A DNA stretch of 64,000 nt, from positions 124,001 through 188,000 of the forward strand of contig SEFT01000007.1 in the NCBI GenBank assembly GCA_004144175.1, written 5' to 3'. This document shows positions 26,653 through 35,208 of the stretch, in pieces; within the stretch, counting starts at the first letter, position 1; every line of letters begins with the position of its first letter. The DNA comes from Sphingobacteriales bacterium. GTDB lineage: Bacteria > Bacteroidota > Bacteroidia > Chitinophagales > Chitinophagaceae. The notes below the pieces were generated by a model, which saw only the letters and a program-made list of their open reading frames with translations, was not told where the DNA came from and searched no databases. The position numbers and the translations under genes are program-made.

Positions 26653-27288
26653 ATGAATACAAGCCGTAAGATATATTATAATAATAAGCCGCTGATCCTT
26701 ACGGGTAGCGGTAAAGAATATATAGAACAAAACGCCATAGCTAAGGGTTACCTGGCATTTACAGGTGCGTTTCCGCGTAACTTCCGCCAAGCCTTTCAGC
26801 ACCTGGACAAGCCCGGCACGCTGGGTGCCATGATAGAGGACGTATCGGACGAGGCGCTGATGAACGAGTTGCATAAACTGTACGCACCCATAGATGCAGG
26901 CGGCGGCGTAGTGACCAATGAAGACGGCGCCATACTGATGATATACCGCCGCGGCAAGTGGGACCTGCCCAAAGGAAAGCTCGACGATGGCGAAGATTTG
27001 GACGGCTGCGCTATACGCGAGGTAAGCGAAGAAACAGGATTGCAAAAGCTGAAGCTGGGAGAGAAGATAGCAGACACCTATCATGTGTACTCTCAGTACG
27101 GCGAGAACCTGCTGAAGCACACTGCATGGTACCGTATGAGCGGTACGCTGGCCGACGAATTGCTGCCGCAAAAAGAAGAAAACATCATGGAGGCTAAGTG
27201 GATACCGGAACGGGAGCTGGGCAATGTTGTATATAAATCTTACGAAGCTATACGAGAAGTACTGCAAAAGGCAGGATACAAATGGTAG
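26653..27288 (+). CDS. Nudix hydrolase with N-terminal extension
   Basis: A 211-residue protein. The Nudix box GX5EX7REUXEEXGU is complete at residues 108-130, starting GKLDDGEDL and ending SEETGL. RRGKWDLPKG precedes it, as in most Nudix enzymes. About 80 residues before the fold form an extension (KIYYNNKPLILTGSGKEYIEQ...) that I do not recognise as a separate domain. Substrates of the family include (d)NTPs, diadenosine polyphosphates and RNA caps; nothing here decides. It is divergent from pyrE and is followed by a strong terminator. Confidence 0.88.
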   Translation: MNTSRKIYYNNKPLILTGSGKEYIEQNAIAKGYLAFTGAFPRNFRQAFQHLDKPGTLGAMIEDVSDEALMNELHKLYAPIDAGGGVVTNEDGAILMIYRRGKWDLPKGKLDDGEDLDGCAIREVSEETGLQKLKLGEKIADTYHVYSQYGENLLKHTAWYRMSGTLADELLPQKEENIMEAKWIPERELGNVVYKSYEAIREVLQKAGYKW

Positions 27289-27292
27289 TATA

Positions 27293-27330
27293 AAAGAAGA
27301 AGCGGCTCCCAAGAGAGCCGCTTCTTCTTT
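27293..27330. terminator. Strong bidirectional terminator
   Basis: A perfect 16-bp inverted repeat with a 6-nt loop (ccaaga), reading aaagaagaagcggctc on the left arm. A-rich and T-rich ends allow function in both directions. It lies between the convergent Nudix and serine hydrolase genes, 4 nt past the Nudix stop. Confidence 0.9.
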
Positions 27331-27344
27331 GTATGCTGATGTCT

Positions 27345-28712
27345 TTATTTTATTACCTGTATCTTCTGTGTTTGTATCAATCCATTGTTGTTGATACGCG
27401 TCATGTATAGCCCTGTAGCGAAGTTGGATAAGGAAATCTCGTTATCGCCATCCTTCAGGCTACCACTGTAAGCAACCTTCCCCGTCATATCTACTATCAC
27501 TACCGATGCATTGTTACCTGTTTCGCTGAGGGCGATGTGCAGGCGGTCGGTAGCGGGGTTAGGGTATATTTTCGCTTCAGCCAGTTCGGTGTTCATGTCT
27601 TTAATGCCCAATGCAGGCATTTTCACGGTTATCTTATGAAGTGCGCCCAATACACGTGCATGCAGCAGGTCATTAGTAATGCTATCCTGGTTGCTCAGTA
27701 CCGTAATATATACACCACCTACGGAGTCATACAGGTTCTCGTTGAGGAACGCGAAGCAGGTACCACCATGACTATATATAGACCGTCCGTTCAATGAAGA
27801 TTTCATCAGGCCCAGGCCATAACCCTGCGTGGGAGCCAGCGGGTACATATCTTTCATCATTGCCAGCGATCCTGCGTTTATTATCTGCCCGCTCATCAGC
27901 GCATGCCAAAATTTTACATTGTCTTCCGCTGTCGATACATAGGCACCCGCACCGGTAGCCATGCTCAGGAAGGCGGTATTGGTATAGCCGATCTCTGTGT
28001 ACATATCGGCCAGTTTGCCGGTCACATTAGCCGACCATCCATGCGGTATCACACCGGTAGGCTGCTCTTGCGGAAACAGGAAAGTTTTTTGCAGGTTTTG
28101 CGGGGTTAGTATCAGGTCGCGCAATGCCTGCTCCAGCGGCTTGTTGGCTATTTTGCTCACAATGATGCCTGCCAGCAGGTAGTTGGTATTGCAGTATTTC
28201 CATGTTGCGCCGGGCGCCGCTACAGCCGTATCTATGAACTGGTACATATCCTCGGGCTGCCATACTTTGTTGTAGTCGGCATTCATCGCTACAAAGAAGG
28301 CCGTATCGTTCGTATAGTCAGCAAGGCCGCTGGTGTGTATCAGCAGTTGCTTTACGGTTATCTGCCCGTTTACATATTTGTGCGTTATCCAGGTGCCAAT
28401 GGTGTCTTCAAGTTTTATTTTACCATCTTCCTGTAGCTTCAGAATGGCGGCCGATACAAAGGTTTTGGTATTGCTGCCTATCGGCAATATCATGTCTGAT
28501 GTGATAGGCGTACCCGCATGAGACTCGCCATAAGTGCCGGTCCATATGCCCTCGCCGGGGCGGTATATAGCTGCCGATACACCTTTTATCTTGTTCTTCT
28601 TACACACACTATCCAGCACATGCTGGAATGCATTGGTATATACAGGCGATATCTGGGCAAAGCTTGCAACCGATATCAGTATCGACAGGACTAACAGTAA
28701 TGTTCTTTTCAT
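27345..28712 (-). CDS. Secreted class C beta-lactamase-like serine hydrolase with T9SS signal
   Basis: A 455-residue secreted protein. Signal peptide MKRTLLLVLSILISVASFAQ; serine hydrolase domain with catalytic SNTK (Ser80, Lys83), YCN (Tyr173-Asn175), and HGGT as the third motif near residue 315. The C-terminal 75 residues are a type IX sorting domain: KIYPNPATDRLHIAL, then GKVAYSG, GLYMTRI and a QKIQVIK end. The enzyme should therefore be exported through T9SS. Substrate candidates are D-amino-acid peptides or esters. It is preceded by 224 nt with no gene. Confidence 0.9.
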   Translation of the reverse strand: MKRTLLLVLSILISVASFAQISPVYTNAFQHVLDSVCKKNKIKGVSAAIYRPGEGIWTGTYGESHAGTPITSDMILPIGSNTKTFVSAAILKLQEDGKIKLEDTIGTWITHKYVNGQITVKQLLIHTSGLADYTNDTAFFVAMNADYNKVWQPEDMYQFIDTAVAAPGATWKYCNTNYLLAGIIVSKIANKPLEQALRDLILTPQNLQKTFLFPQEQPTGVIPHGWSANVTGKLADMYTEIGYTNTAFLSMATGAGAYVSTAEDNVKFWHALMSGQIINAGSLAMMKDMYPLAPTQGYGLGLMKSSLNGRSIYSHGGTCFAFLNENLYDSVGGVYITVLSNQDSITNDLLHARVLGALHKITVKMPALGIKDMNTELAEAKIYPNPATDRLHIALSETGNNASVVIVDMTGKVAYSGSLKDGDNEISLSNFATGLYMTRINNNGLIQTQKIQVIK

Positions 28713-28936
28713 AACGTGGTTTTTAACGGATGGAATTCAGAGTTCAAAAAAAGCCTAAGTATCGGCCTATGGCAATTTTATTCGATAAAAATAGGGTTGT
28801 TTTCGACCAAATGGAAGTGAGTGGTTCGTCTAGAGCTTTCTGTTTTATGTAGGCAGTAGAATGGTTGCACTAAATGTTGTACATTTTGTAATGTAGTAAA
28901 GACTGCAACGCCCATATTTAAACCTAGAGTATTAAC

Positions 28937-29428
28937 ATGCACCTGAAAAAACTACTGTTACTGGTTTTTCTGCTATTATCTGGATGCAGCCATAACGAAA
29001 TATTGTCCAGCTACAAATTTTCCGAAATTGAGATTGTCCTCAATGATATATATAAGCTGAAAATCATAACTAAACGTGACTCGTCCGATACCTATCTGGA
29101 ACAACGAATATCTTTCTTAAGGAACCAAACTATCCTAAATAGTAGCGCGGCAAAAGACTTAATGCGTTTCCCTTTGAACGGTAAAATACACCAGGCAGCT
29201 AGCATCGAAATTAAACGAGTACCGTATTATCTTTTATATATGAATGCTGCTAATGGAGAACCTGAGTACTATGCGTTGATAGATACTATAGGCAACCTTT
29301 CAGGATATAATAAGTGTTATGCAGATACTTGTAGTGTAAGTATAACAGCAAAAGACGTTGACTCAGCTGCAATATTCAACTATTTCCGCGACGACAAAAT
29401 GGGGGTTGAGTTCAAAGATGTTTTCTGA
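28937..29428 (+). CDS. Predicted lipoprotein of unknown function
   Basis: A 163-residue protein with a lipoprotein signal (MHLKKLLLLVFLLLSGCSHN, Cys17 after LSG). The mature part is soluble, with a possible beta-sheet pattern and two further cysteines near the end (NKCYADTCSVSITAKD). I recognise no domain. Its base composition is AT-rich compared with neighbours, like the lipoprotein gene at 23890. It appears monocistronic. Outer- or inner-membrane location cannot be decided. Confidence 0.68.
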   Translation: MHLKKLLLLVFLLLSGCSHNEILSSYKFSEIEIVLNDIYKLKIITKRDSSDTYLEQRISFLRNQTILNSSAAKDLMRFPLNGKIHQAASIEIKRVPYYLLYMNAANGEPEYYALIDTIGNLSGYNKCYADTCSVSITAKDVDSAAIFNYFRDDKMGVEFKDVF

Positions 29429-29599
29429 TGTTTCGACGGTGATTATAGTATTACAGATTTTTTCTCCCCAGCCATATTATTGCCCTGCTAATGGCCTGAA
29501 TAAAGTTCTCCCTTTCAGTTGAATGTGGAAATCCCAAAGGGGGTGTATATACATACCTTCCAAACTAAAATCCCTCAACTTTACACAAACTTCTCTCGC

Positions 29600-29908
29600 A
29601 TGATACATCAACATTCAAGAGCTATAACGTCATCTGTAATAATGGCAGAAAATGCCGCAGTTTTAGGGCAGCGCAGCACCAGCGTGGCGGCAGCACAACA
29701 GCTGCCTGACACCAGCGTAACGGCAGCTGAAGAGCAGCATAGCAGCAGCTTTACAGCACCGTGTGTGAATATTAAAAGCGCATTAAACAAACGCAATGCC
29801 GATACTAAAAGCTCTTTTTTGAAGTATCGACAATTTGCTCAATTTGGTTGCAGGGAACGTACTACGGATATGGCAGAATGTCATTATTTTCCAAGTCCAT
29901 TCGTCTAA
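29600..29908 (+). pseudogene. Short ORF resembling a deleted DUF4373 gene
   Basis: ATG 29600 opens a 102-residue frame. Its middle part (MAENAAVLGQRSTSVAAAQQ onward) resembles the tail of the DUF4373 protein at 38014-38661 in order and spacing: MAEN, AA, Q, ST, AA, QQ, TAA, QH, SS, TAP. DNA also matches: 29640-29659 agrees with the antisense of the 38190-38210 region at 18 of 20 positions, and 15 nt upstream of the start (29570-29584) are identical to the upstream region of that gene. The DUF4373 domain itself is missing. It is most simply an internally deleted copy; a small functional protein is not excluded. Confidence 0.45.
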
Positions 29909-29972
29909 AAAAACACAGATTATGTCGATAGTGTTATAAACAATCAGATTTAAAAATGCTTCTTTGCATCGT

Positions 29973-31082
29973 ATGAATATTACCCGTCATAGTATATCTG
30001 TAGCACTGCGCAGCCGTGTAGCGCGCAACATATACATGTGGGCACTCATACTCTGGAATGTCCTTACCATCAACTCAGGCAACCAAGAGGCATTTCATTA
30101 CAATGTGATACAGTCGCCATGGTACCCATGGATCATGGTGGCAGGTGTAGTATGCAGTGCAGTACTGCTTTATGCCAATAATCTGTACCTCGTACCGCGC
30201 TTCCTTGCGCGGAGGAAGTATCTGGCTTATATAGCACTGGTGCTTCCGCTGACGGTACTGGTGACGCTTGCGTATGTGCTGTTCCTGAAGCTTGCCAATG
30301 AAGACATTAATATAGACCACCTGCAGCATGTAGGGCTGGTATCGTCGCCAGTATCAAACGTATGGACCCTGCCGGAGATCATTGCTGATATGAACATGTA
30401 CCTGAGCGGGTACATGCTATGGGTATTTATCTTCACCATGGCTTGGTACATGAACGACTACTACCGCCAACAAAAGCTCTTCGCTGCCACCGAGAAGAAG
30501 CGGGTAGAGGCAGAGCTGAACTTCCTGAAAAGCCAGATCAATCCACACTTCCTCTTCAATACCCTGAACAACCTGTATGGGCTCACACTGAAGAAAGCAG
30601 ACAATGCACCTGATGTGATACTGAAGCTCTCATCTATCCTGCGCTACCTGCTCTACGATTCCAACATACCTCAGGTATCATTTGAGAAAGAGAAAGAAGT
30701 GATGCAGGCATACATAGATATAGAGCTGCTGCGCCTGCCCGAGAATAAGAACTTCCATTTCTACATCGTTTCCGATGGCGACTATAACGTACCACCGCTA
30801 CTATGGCTGCCGGTGCTGGAGAATATCTTTAAGCATGGGACCCGCTACATTACCGATAGCTATTTTATCGATTATCGTTTTACTTTAGAACAACAAAAGC
30901 TGACCGTTTATGGCCGTAACAATTACAAGGCGATCAACGGAAACGGCAATGGTAAAGTAGGGGGTATAGGCCTGGAGAACCTGCGTAAGCGCCTGCAACT
31001 GCTATACCCCGAAAAGCATAAAATAGAAACGGTGAAAGACGATACTGCCTATACCATACAAGTACAAATTGACCTGATATGA
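29973..31082 (+). CDS. LytS-type sensor histidine kinase
   Basis: A 369-residue membrane kinase. Start ATG 29973 is preferred over a TTG nine nt before it. Four hydrophobic segments fill roughly residues 20-160, then a short coiled linker (YRQQKLFAATEKKRVEAELN). The His_kinase domain follows with the phosphoacceptor in SQINPHFLFNTLNNLYGL, and the ATP-binding part ends with GGIGLENLRKRLQLLYP. Such kinases in Bacteroidota pair with LytTR regulators; the signal is unknown. It overlaps the response regulator gene by 4 nt (ATGA), so the pair is translationally coupled. Confidence 0.92.
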   Translation: MNITRHSISVALRSRVARNIYMWALILWNVLTINSGNQEAFHYNVIQSPWYPWIMVAGVVCSAVLLYANNLYLVPRFLARRKYLAYIALVLPLTVLVTLAYVLFLKLANEDINIDHLQHVGLVSSPVSNVWTLPEIIADMNMYLSGYMLWVFIFTMAWYMNDYYRQQKLFAATEKKRVEAELNFLKSQINPHFLFNTLNNLYGLTLKKADNAPDVILKLSSILRYLLYDSNIPQVSFEKEKEVMQAYIDIELLRLPENKNFHFYIVSDGDYNVPPLLWLPVLENIFKHGTRYITDSYFIDYRFTLEQQKLTVYGRNNYKAINGNGNGKVGGIGLENLRKRLQLLYPEKHKIETVKDDTAYTIQVQIDLI

Positions 31083-31822
31083 GTAATGACCTGCTGCGCA
31101 TAATGATAGTAGATGATGAACCCATAGCGCGGGACATCATGGAGACCTATATCTCTAAAGTACCCACGCTGCGACTGGCGGGGTCGTGCAGCAATGCCAT
31201 CGAAGCGTTCCAGATGCTGAACAAGCAACAGATAGATATCATGCTGCTCGACATCAATATGCCGGAGATAACCGGGATAGAATTTCTGAAGACCATCAAG
31301 TATCCGCCCAAAGTCATTTTCACCACGGCCTATGCCGAATATGCCATTGAGAGCTACGAACTGGATGCGGTAGACTACTTGCTAAAACCCGTACCATTCG
31401 ACCGTTTCCTCAAGGCCATCAATAAGGCTACTGCCACGATAAATGCACCCGCAAAGCCTGCACAGGCACAGGAAGCGCCGTCGGCAGCGTTGGCTTCAGA
31501 TAAGCTGATGTTTGTAAAGTCGGGTGGTAAGCTGATAAAGATAGACCTCTCGAAACTATGGTTTGTAGAGGGCCTGAAAGACTACATAGCCCTATGGACA
31601 GAACAGGGAAAGATCATAGTACATAGCACCATGAAACATATAGAAGAGCACCTGGACAAGCATCAGAATTTTGCCCGCGTGCATAAGTCCTATATCGTTA
31701 ATCTCGACTACATTGACGAGGTGGATGGCAATACCATACGCATCAAAACACAGTCGGTAATGATAGGCAACACTTATCGCGACGATGTCTACAGCATCTT
31801 AAACCGGTATAAATTCTTGTAG
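31079..31822 (+). CDS. LytTR family response regulator
   Basis: A 247-residue regulator. The receiver domain has acidic VDDEP at 11-15, the phosphorylated Asp58 in IMLLDINMPE, and KPVPFDRF with the conserved Lys. A proline/alanine-rich linker (NAPAKPAQAQEAPSAAL) leads to the LytTR DNA-binding domain from about residue 145, with FVKSGGKLIKID, YIALWTEQGKIIVHST and FARVHKSYIVN. It forms a two-component system with the kinase that overlaps it. The neighbouring YeiH-like transporter gene starts 43 nt later and is a possible target. Confidence 0.93.
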   Translation: MSNDLLRIMIVDDEPIARDIMETYISKVPTLRLAGSCSNAIEAFQMLNKQQIDIMLLDINMPEITGIEFLKTIKYPPKVIFTTAYAEYAIESYELDAVDYLLKPVPFDRFLKAINKATATINAPAKPAQAQEAPSAALASDKLMFVKSGGKLIKIDLSKLWFVEGLKDYIALWTEQGKIIVHSTMKHIEEHLDKHQNFARVHKSYIVNLDYIDEVDGNTIRIKTQSVMIGNTYRDDVYSILNRYKFL

Positions 31823-31864
31823 CAAAACACCTGAGGTATAAAGACAAAAATTATCTTTACGCCC

Positions 31865-32800
31865 GTGATAGAAAACGTAGCAATCCGTAAAACACTGTTT
31901 TTCATCGTAGTAGCTCTGTGCTTTACGCCATTGATCACACCTCCGCTGGCATTGTTCCTGGGGCTGATATTTGCGCAGTTCATCGGGCATCCGTACCTGC
32001 ACCTCAACAAGAAGATCACGACCAACCTGCTGCAGTTTTCGGTAGTAGGCCTCGGCTTCGGCATGAATCTGCAAACTGCCATGAAGGCCGGTAGTGAAGG
32101 GCTGGCCTTTACCATAGCGTCCATAGCCGGTACTTTAATACTGGGCGCATTACTGGGTAGATGGCTGAATATAGAGCGTAAGACATCGCACCTCATATCT
32201 TCGGGTACGGCCATTTGCGGTGGCAGCGCTATTGCTGCCGTTGGCCCTGTACTGCAAGCAGAAGAAGAGCATATGTCGGTTGCGCTGGGTATCGTATTTA
32301 TCCTCAATTCCATAGCGCTGTTTCTTTTTCCACCTATAGGCCATATGCTGCATCTTACACAGCACCAGTTTGGCCTGTGGGCGGCGATAGCTATACATGA
32401 TACCAGCTCGGTAGTAGGTGCAGCTACCTCCTACGGCGAAGAGGCCCTGAGTATAGCTACGGCCGTAAAGCTCACCCGCGCGCTATGGATCATACCCCTG
32501 GCCCTGGGTACGGCACTGGTATTTAAGAGCGGCCAGCAGAAGATCAAGTGGCCCTATTTTATTGGCTATTTTGTCATTGCAACTGCCATCAATACCTATG
32601 TACCCGTGGTGCAGGAGATAGCGCCCTATGTCGTTAAGCTGGCAAGGGCAGGGCTTACGGCCACCTTATTCCTGATAGGTGCGGGCCTGTCTAAAAAGGT
32701 GCTGCGAAGTGTAGGAGTAAAGCCTTTCATACAAGGGGTTATATTGTGGATCGTGATATCCGTGAGCGCGTTATGCTCTGTCATGTATTTTGCGCATTAA
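31865..32800 (+). CDS. YeiH family (UPF0324) putative sulfate exporter
   Basis: A 311-residue polytopic membrane protein. ITPPLALFLGLIFAQF, LLQFSVVGLGFGMNLQTAMKAG, SSGTAICGGSAIAAVGPVL and AIHDTSSVVGAATSYG are diagnostic blocks of this family, and LTATLFLIGAGLSKKVLR closes the transport domain. The function is proposed as sulfate or sulfonate export but is not well proven in the family. The start is GTG 31865 (GTGATAGAAAAC): no ATG lies upstream in frame, and the first internal Met is well into the protein. TATCTTTA 10-18 nt upstream is a near-consensus -7 element. Confidence 0.85.
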   Translation: MIENVAIRKTLFFIVVALCFTPLITPPLALFLGLIFAQFIGHPYLHLNKKITTNLLQFSVVGLGFGMNLQTAMKAGSEGLAFTIASIAGTLILGALLGRWLNIERKTSHLISSGTAICGGSAIAAVGPVLQAEEEHMSVALGIVFILNSIALFLFPPIGHMLHLTQHQFGLWAAIAIHDTSSVVGAATSYGEEALSIATAVKLTRALWIIPLALGTALVFKSGQQKIKWPYFIGYFVIATAINTYVPVVQEIAPYVVKLARAGLTATLFLIGAGLSKKVLRSVGVKPFIQGVILWIVISVSALCSVMYFAH

Positions 32801-32892
32801 TAGGGGCCGAAAGCTGCACCAGACTTTAACGTTACAAAATACTATCATTAACAAAGCTGAAACAATAGCGGCCGTAATTTTACACCGTAAAT

Positions 32893-33216
32893 ATGATGCA
32901 GATGATGGCGAAGCTTACACCGGTAAGACATGTGAGGAATATCAAAAATGCGGCTCACCTTATACAAAACCGCAAGACACTTTGGGCTATGCTCCGCGAT
33001 GTGATAAGGGGGCGCTACAAGATGTCGATGCTAACGAACCTGGCGGTGCTGCTTGGTATCGTATACATCCTGTTTCCTTTTGACTTCATCCCCGATTTTC
33101 TACCCATCCTTGGCTGGGCCGATGACGGTGCGATAATCTTCTTTGTCATCAAAAGGCTGCAGGCAGAGACCCAGCGTTACAACCGCTTCAAGGTAATGGA
33201 GCGCAGAGGTTTCTAG
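32893..33216 (+). CDS. DUF1232 (YkvA-like) small membrane protein
   Basis: A 107-residue protein. The N-terminal 45 residues are charged and contain AMLRDVIRGRYKM. The DUF1232 core follows: LTNLAVLLGIVYILFPFDFIPDFLPILGWADDGAIIFF, with the family's invariant P-x-D-x-I-P-D pattern. Function of the family is unknown. Several ATGs (32893, 32896, 32905, 32908) are possible; the first is used. It ends 16 nt before the convergent coaD gene. Confidence 0.85.
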   Translation: MMQMMAKLTPVRHVRNIKNAAHLIQNRKTLWAMLRDVIRGRYKMSMLTNLAVLLGIVYILFPFDFIPDFLPILGWADDGAIIFFVIKRLQAETQRYNRFKVMERRGF

Positions 33217-33232
33217 GCTTCAGTGCCGCATG

Positions 33233-33691
33233 TTAGTACTTTACTTCCGGAGGAATAAACAGGCTTACATTGCCATTGTTCCTGATGACATCCCGCACAA
33301 GGGTGGAGGATATGGTAGAGTACTCGGGCGAGCAGGTTAAAAACAATGTTTCTATATCGGGCGATAGCATTCTGTTCATGTCTGCTATCGCTTTTTCATA
33401 TTCAAAATCGCTTACGTAGCGAATGCCGCGTAGTATGTATTGTGCGCCTATCTGCTTGCAATAATCGATGGTGAGGCCGGTATAGCCGGTAGCCACTATC
33501 CGCTCGTCATCCTTGAATATTTCCCTAATCCATTCACACCTTTGCTCTACGGTAAACATCGGCTGTTTAGAAGAGTTGGTGCCGATGCCTATTACCAGCT
33601 TATCGAACAGCGATAATGCGCGTTGTATGATATCGACATGCCCTTTGGTAATGGGGTCAAATGTTCCGGGGAAAAGGCATATTCTTTCCAT
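33233..33691 (-). CDS. coaD: Phosphopantetheine adenylyltransferase
   Basis: A 152-residue nucleotidyltransferase that makes dephospho-CoA from 4'-phosphopantetheine and ATP. The TxGH motif is T-K-G-H at residues 15-18 in FPGTFDPITKGHVDII. RGIRYVSDFEYEKAIADMN carries the phosphopantetheine contacts, and ISSTLVRDV the C-terminal ATP motif. Length is normal. It is the last gene of the DUF3822-rsmD-coaD group, 5 nt after rsmD. Confidence 0.96.
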   Translation of the reverse strand: MERICLFPGTFDPITKGHVDIIQRALSLFDKLVIGIGTNSSKQPMFTVEQRCEWIREIFKDDERIVATGYTGLTIDYCKQIGAQYILRGIRYVSDFEYEKAIADMNRMLSPDIETLFLTCSPEYSTISSTLVRDVIRNNGNVSLFIPPEVKY

Positions 33692-33696
33692 CGTTA

Positions 33697-34239
33697 TTAC
33701 TCAGGTTGTGTGAAGAATGAAAATACAGTAGTACCGTAGTTCTTAGTACGGGTAAAGGCCGGATGCTGCTGGTAGTTGTTGCGTGGCGAGTGTTCCATTA
33801 TGAGAAGGCCGCCGGGTAGCAACATATTCCGCTCAAACACCAGCTGCGGTATGTCGTCCATGTTGGGCAGCGCGTAAGGCGGGTCGGCAAATATCAGGTC
33901 GTACCGGTCCACATTCTGCTTCATGAACTTAAAGACATTGCCGCGGATGATGTTGAACTTATCCTTTATACCCAGCTCAGTAGCTATCTTCCTTATAAAG
34001 TTAATATTGGTCGGGTCGCGCTCTATGAGTGTTAGTTCGGCAGCGCCGCGCGAGGCCAGCTCGTAGCTGATGCTGCCCGTGCCGGCAAACAGGTCGCAGG
34101 TTTTGGCGTCTTCAATATCTATCATGTTTTGCAGCATGTTGAAGAGCGCCTCTTTGGCTACATCGGTAGTAGGCCGGGCGGGTGTGCTGGTGGGCGGGCT
34201 AAACCTGCGGCCACTGAACATACCTCCTACAATGCGCAT
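33697..34239 (-). CDS. rsmD: 16S rRNA (guanine966-N2)-methyltransferase
   Basis: A 180-residue SAM-dependent methyltransferase. MRIVGGMFSGRRFSPP and RPTTDVAKEALFNMLQN are the typical RsmD N-terminus. CDLFAGTGSISYELASRGA is the SAM loop, and LIFADPPYALP the N2-guanine catalytic DPPY motif. It modifies the small ribosomal subunit. Its first 13 nt overlap the end of the DUF3822 gene, and coaD follows after 5 nt, so the three are one operon. Confidence 0.94.
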   Translation of the reverse strand: MRIVGGMFSGRRFSPPTSTPARPTTDVAKEALFNMLQNMIDIEDAKTCDLFAGTGSISYELASRGAAELTLIERDPTNINFIRKIATELGIKDKFNIIRGNVFKFMKQNVDRYDLIFADPPYALPNMDDIPQLVFERNMLLPGGLLIMEHSPRNNYQQHPAFTRTKNYGTTVFSFFTQPE

Positions 34240-35063
34240 GTATATAGCTGTTGTAACAAATACACCGTTGCCATCCAGTTGCGGTTGCCCGGTATGCTGC
34301 TATCACCTTCCTTCAGCTTCGGGAAGTACTGTGTGAGGTAGTTGATCGTTTCCGTTATGTCTGGCCCGCCTGCGGCAGTTTGCAGCAGCACATTCTCTCT
34401 TTCGAGGTTGTGCAGCTTTAGCGCCAAGTTCAGGTGGTAGGCAATGTCCTCGGGTGTTTCGTAACGGAAGCTCTGGTGCCATTGCAGCTTGCCACCCTTG
34501 TACAAAGTAGCCGAGGCCTCATCTCTGATGATGCAACATTCTATCCTGTCGCCGGCAGTACTTTGCCTTTTGAACTGGTAATAGTCTATTGGCAATACTT
34601 TGCGGCCCGGCAGGTAACGCCCTACGAGGCTCTTTATAGCAGCAGGCCATGCACCTACATAGTAGGCATTATCGCTCTGCAATGAATAAGATGATACTGT
34701 TTCGCTATTCTCTATGAAGTACATGCTTTTGAGCCAGGTAGCTGCTGCAGTTTCATCAAACAGCGGCGCAGGCACCAGCATATTCTGCTCGTTGGCTACA
34801 AATACCGCCACTACCTTTTTGGTATTTGATACCAGCGGATTGTGTATGAACTGATGCTCAAAGAAGTCGAGTATCCAGGGGGTATGGGTCTTGCCATAGT
34901 CGCTGCTGCTGGCGGTTAGCAGGGTGCCGTTGGCATCAAACCCTGCTGCCACGAAAGCCCGCGGCATCAACACAAGGATCACCCTGGCCACCTGGCCTAT
35001 AAGGTTCCCGTCATCCTGTATATTATATACCTGGCTGTTAGTGCTATTAGTAACGTCCGACAT
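34227..35063 (-). CDS. DUF3822 family protein
   Basis: A 278-residue soluble protein of the DUF3822 family, recognised from its sequence style and its position directly upstream of rsmD in Bacteroidota. The fold is likely ASKHA/actin-like, with repeated patterns such as FVAAGFDANGTLL, VAVFVANEQNMLVP and NVLLQTAAGGPDITETI; this fold is inference. Function is unknown. The ATG at 35061-35063 is chosen over an in-frame GTG four codons upstream. It overlaps rsmD by 13 nt. Confidence 0.8.
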   Translation of the reverse strand: MSDVTNSTNSQVYNIQDDGNLIGQVARVILVLMPRAFVAAGFDANGTLLTASSSDYGKTHTPWILDFFEHQFIHNPLVSNTKKVVAVFVANEQNMLVPAPLFDETAAATWLKSMYFIENSETVSSYSLQSDNAYYVGAWPAAIKSLVGRYLPGRKVLPIDYYQFKRQSTAGDRIECCIIRDEASATLYKGGKLQWHQSFRYETPEDIAYHLNLALKLHNLERENVLLQTAAGGPDITETINYLTQYFPKLKEGDSSIPGNRNWMATVYLLQQLYTCAL

Positions 35064-35087
35064 AGAGAAAAGCACACAATTATAGAA

Positions 35088-35095
35088 TAAATTTG
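35088..35095 (+). promoter_or_regulatory. Possible -7 element for the MATE gene
   Basis: TAAATTTG matches TAnnTTTG on the plus strand, 113 nt before the GTG start of the MATE transporter. The leader would be about 105 nt. Confidence 0.4.
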
Positions 35096-35208
35096 CGACA
35101 ATTGCACAAATGGGCGGTCAAGCCAATATGATGCGTGTATGATGATCATATCGTTAAGCCCGTGTTCTGTTTTTCTTCATTTGTGATCGTATGGTTTAAA
35201 AACTGTTT

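Noticed and set aside
29519-29599. TTG-started extension of the short DUF4373-like ORF
   Set aside because: The 15-nt upstream match to the DUF4373 gene and the corresponding ATG at 29600 indicate that this part is 5' untranslated.
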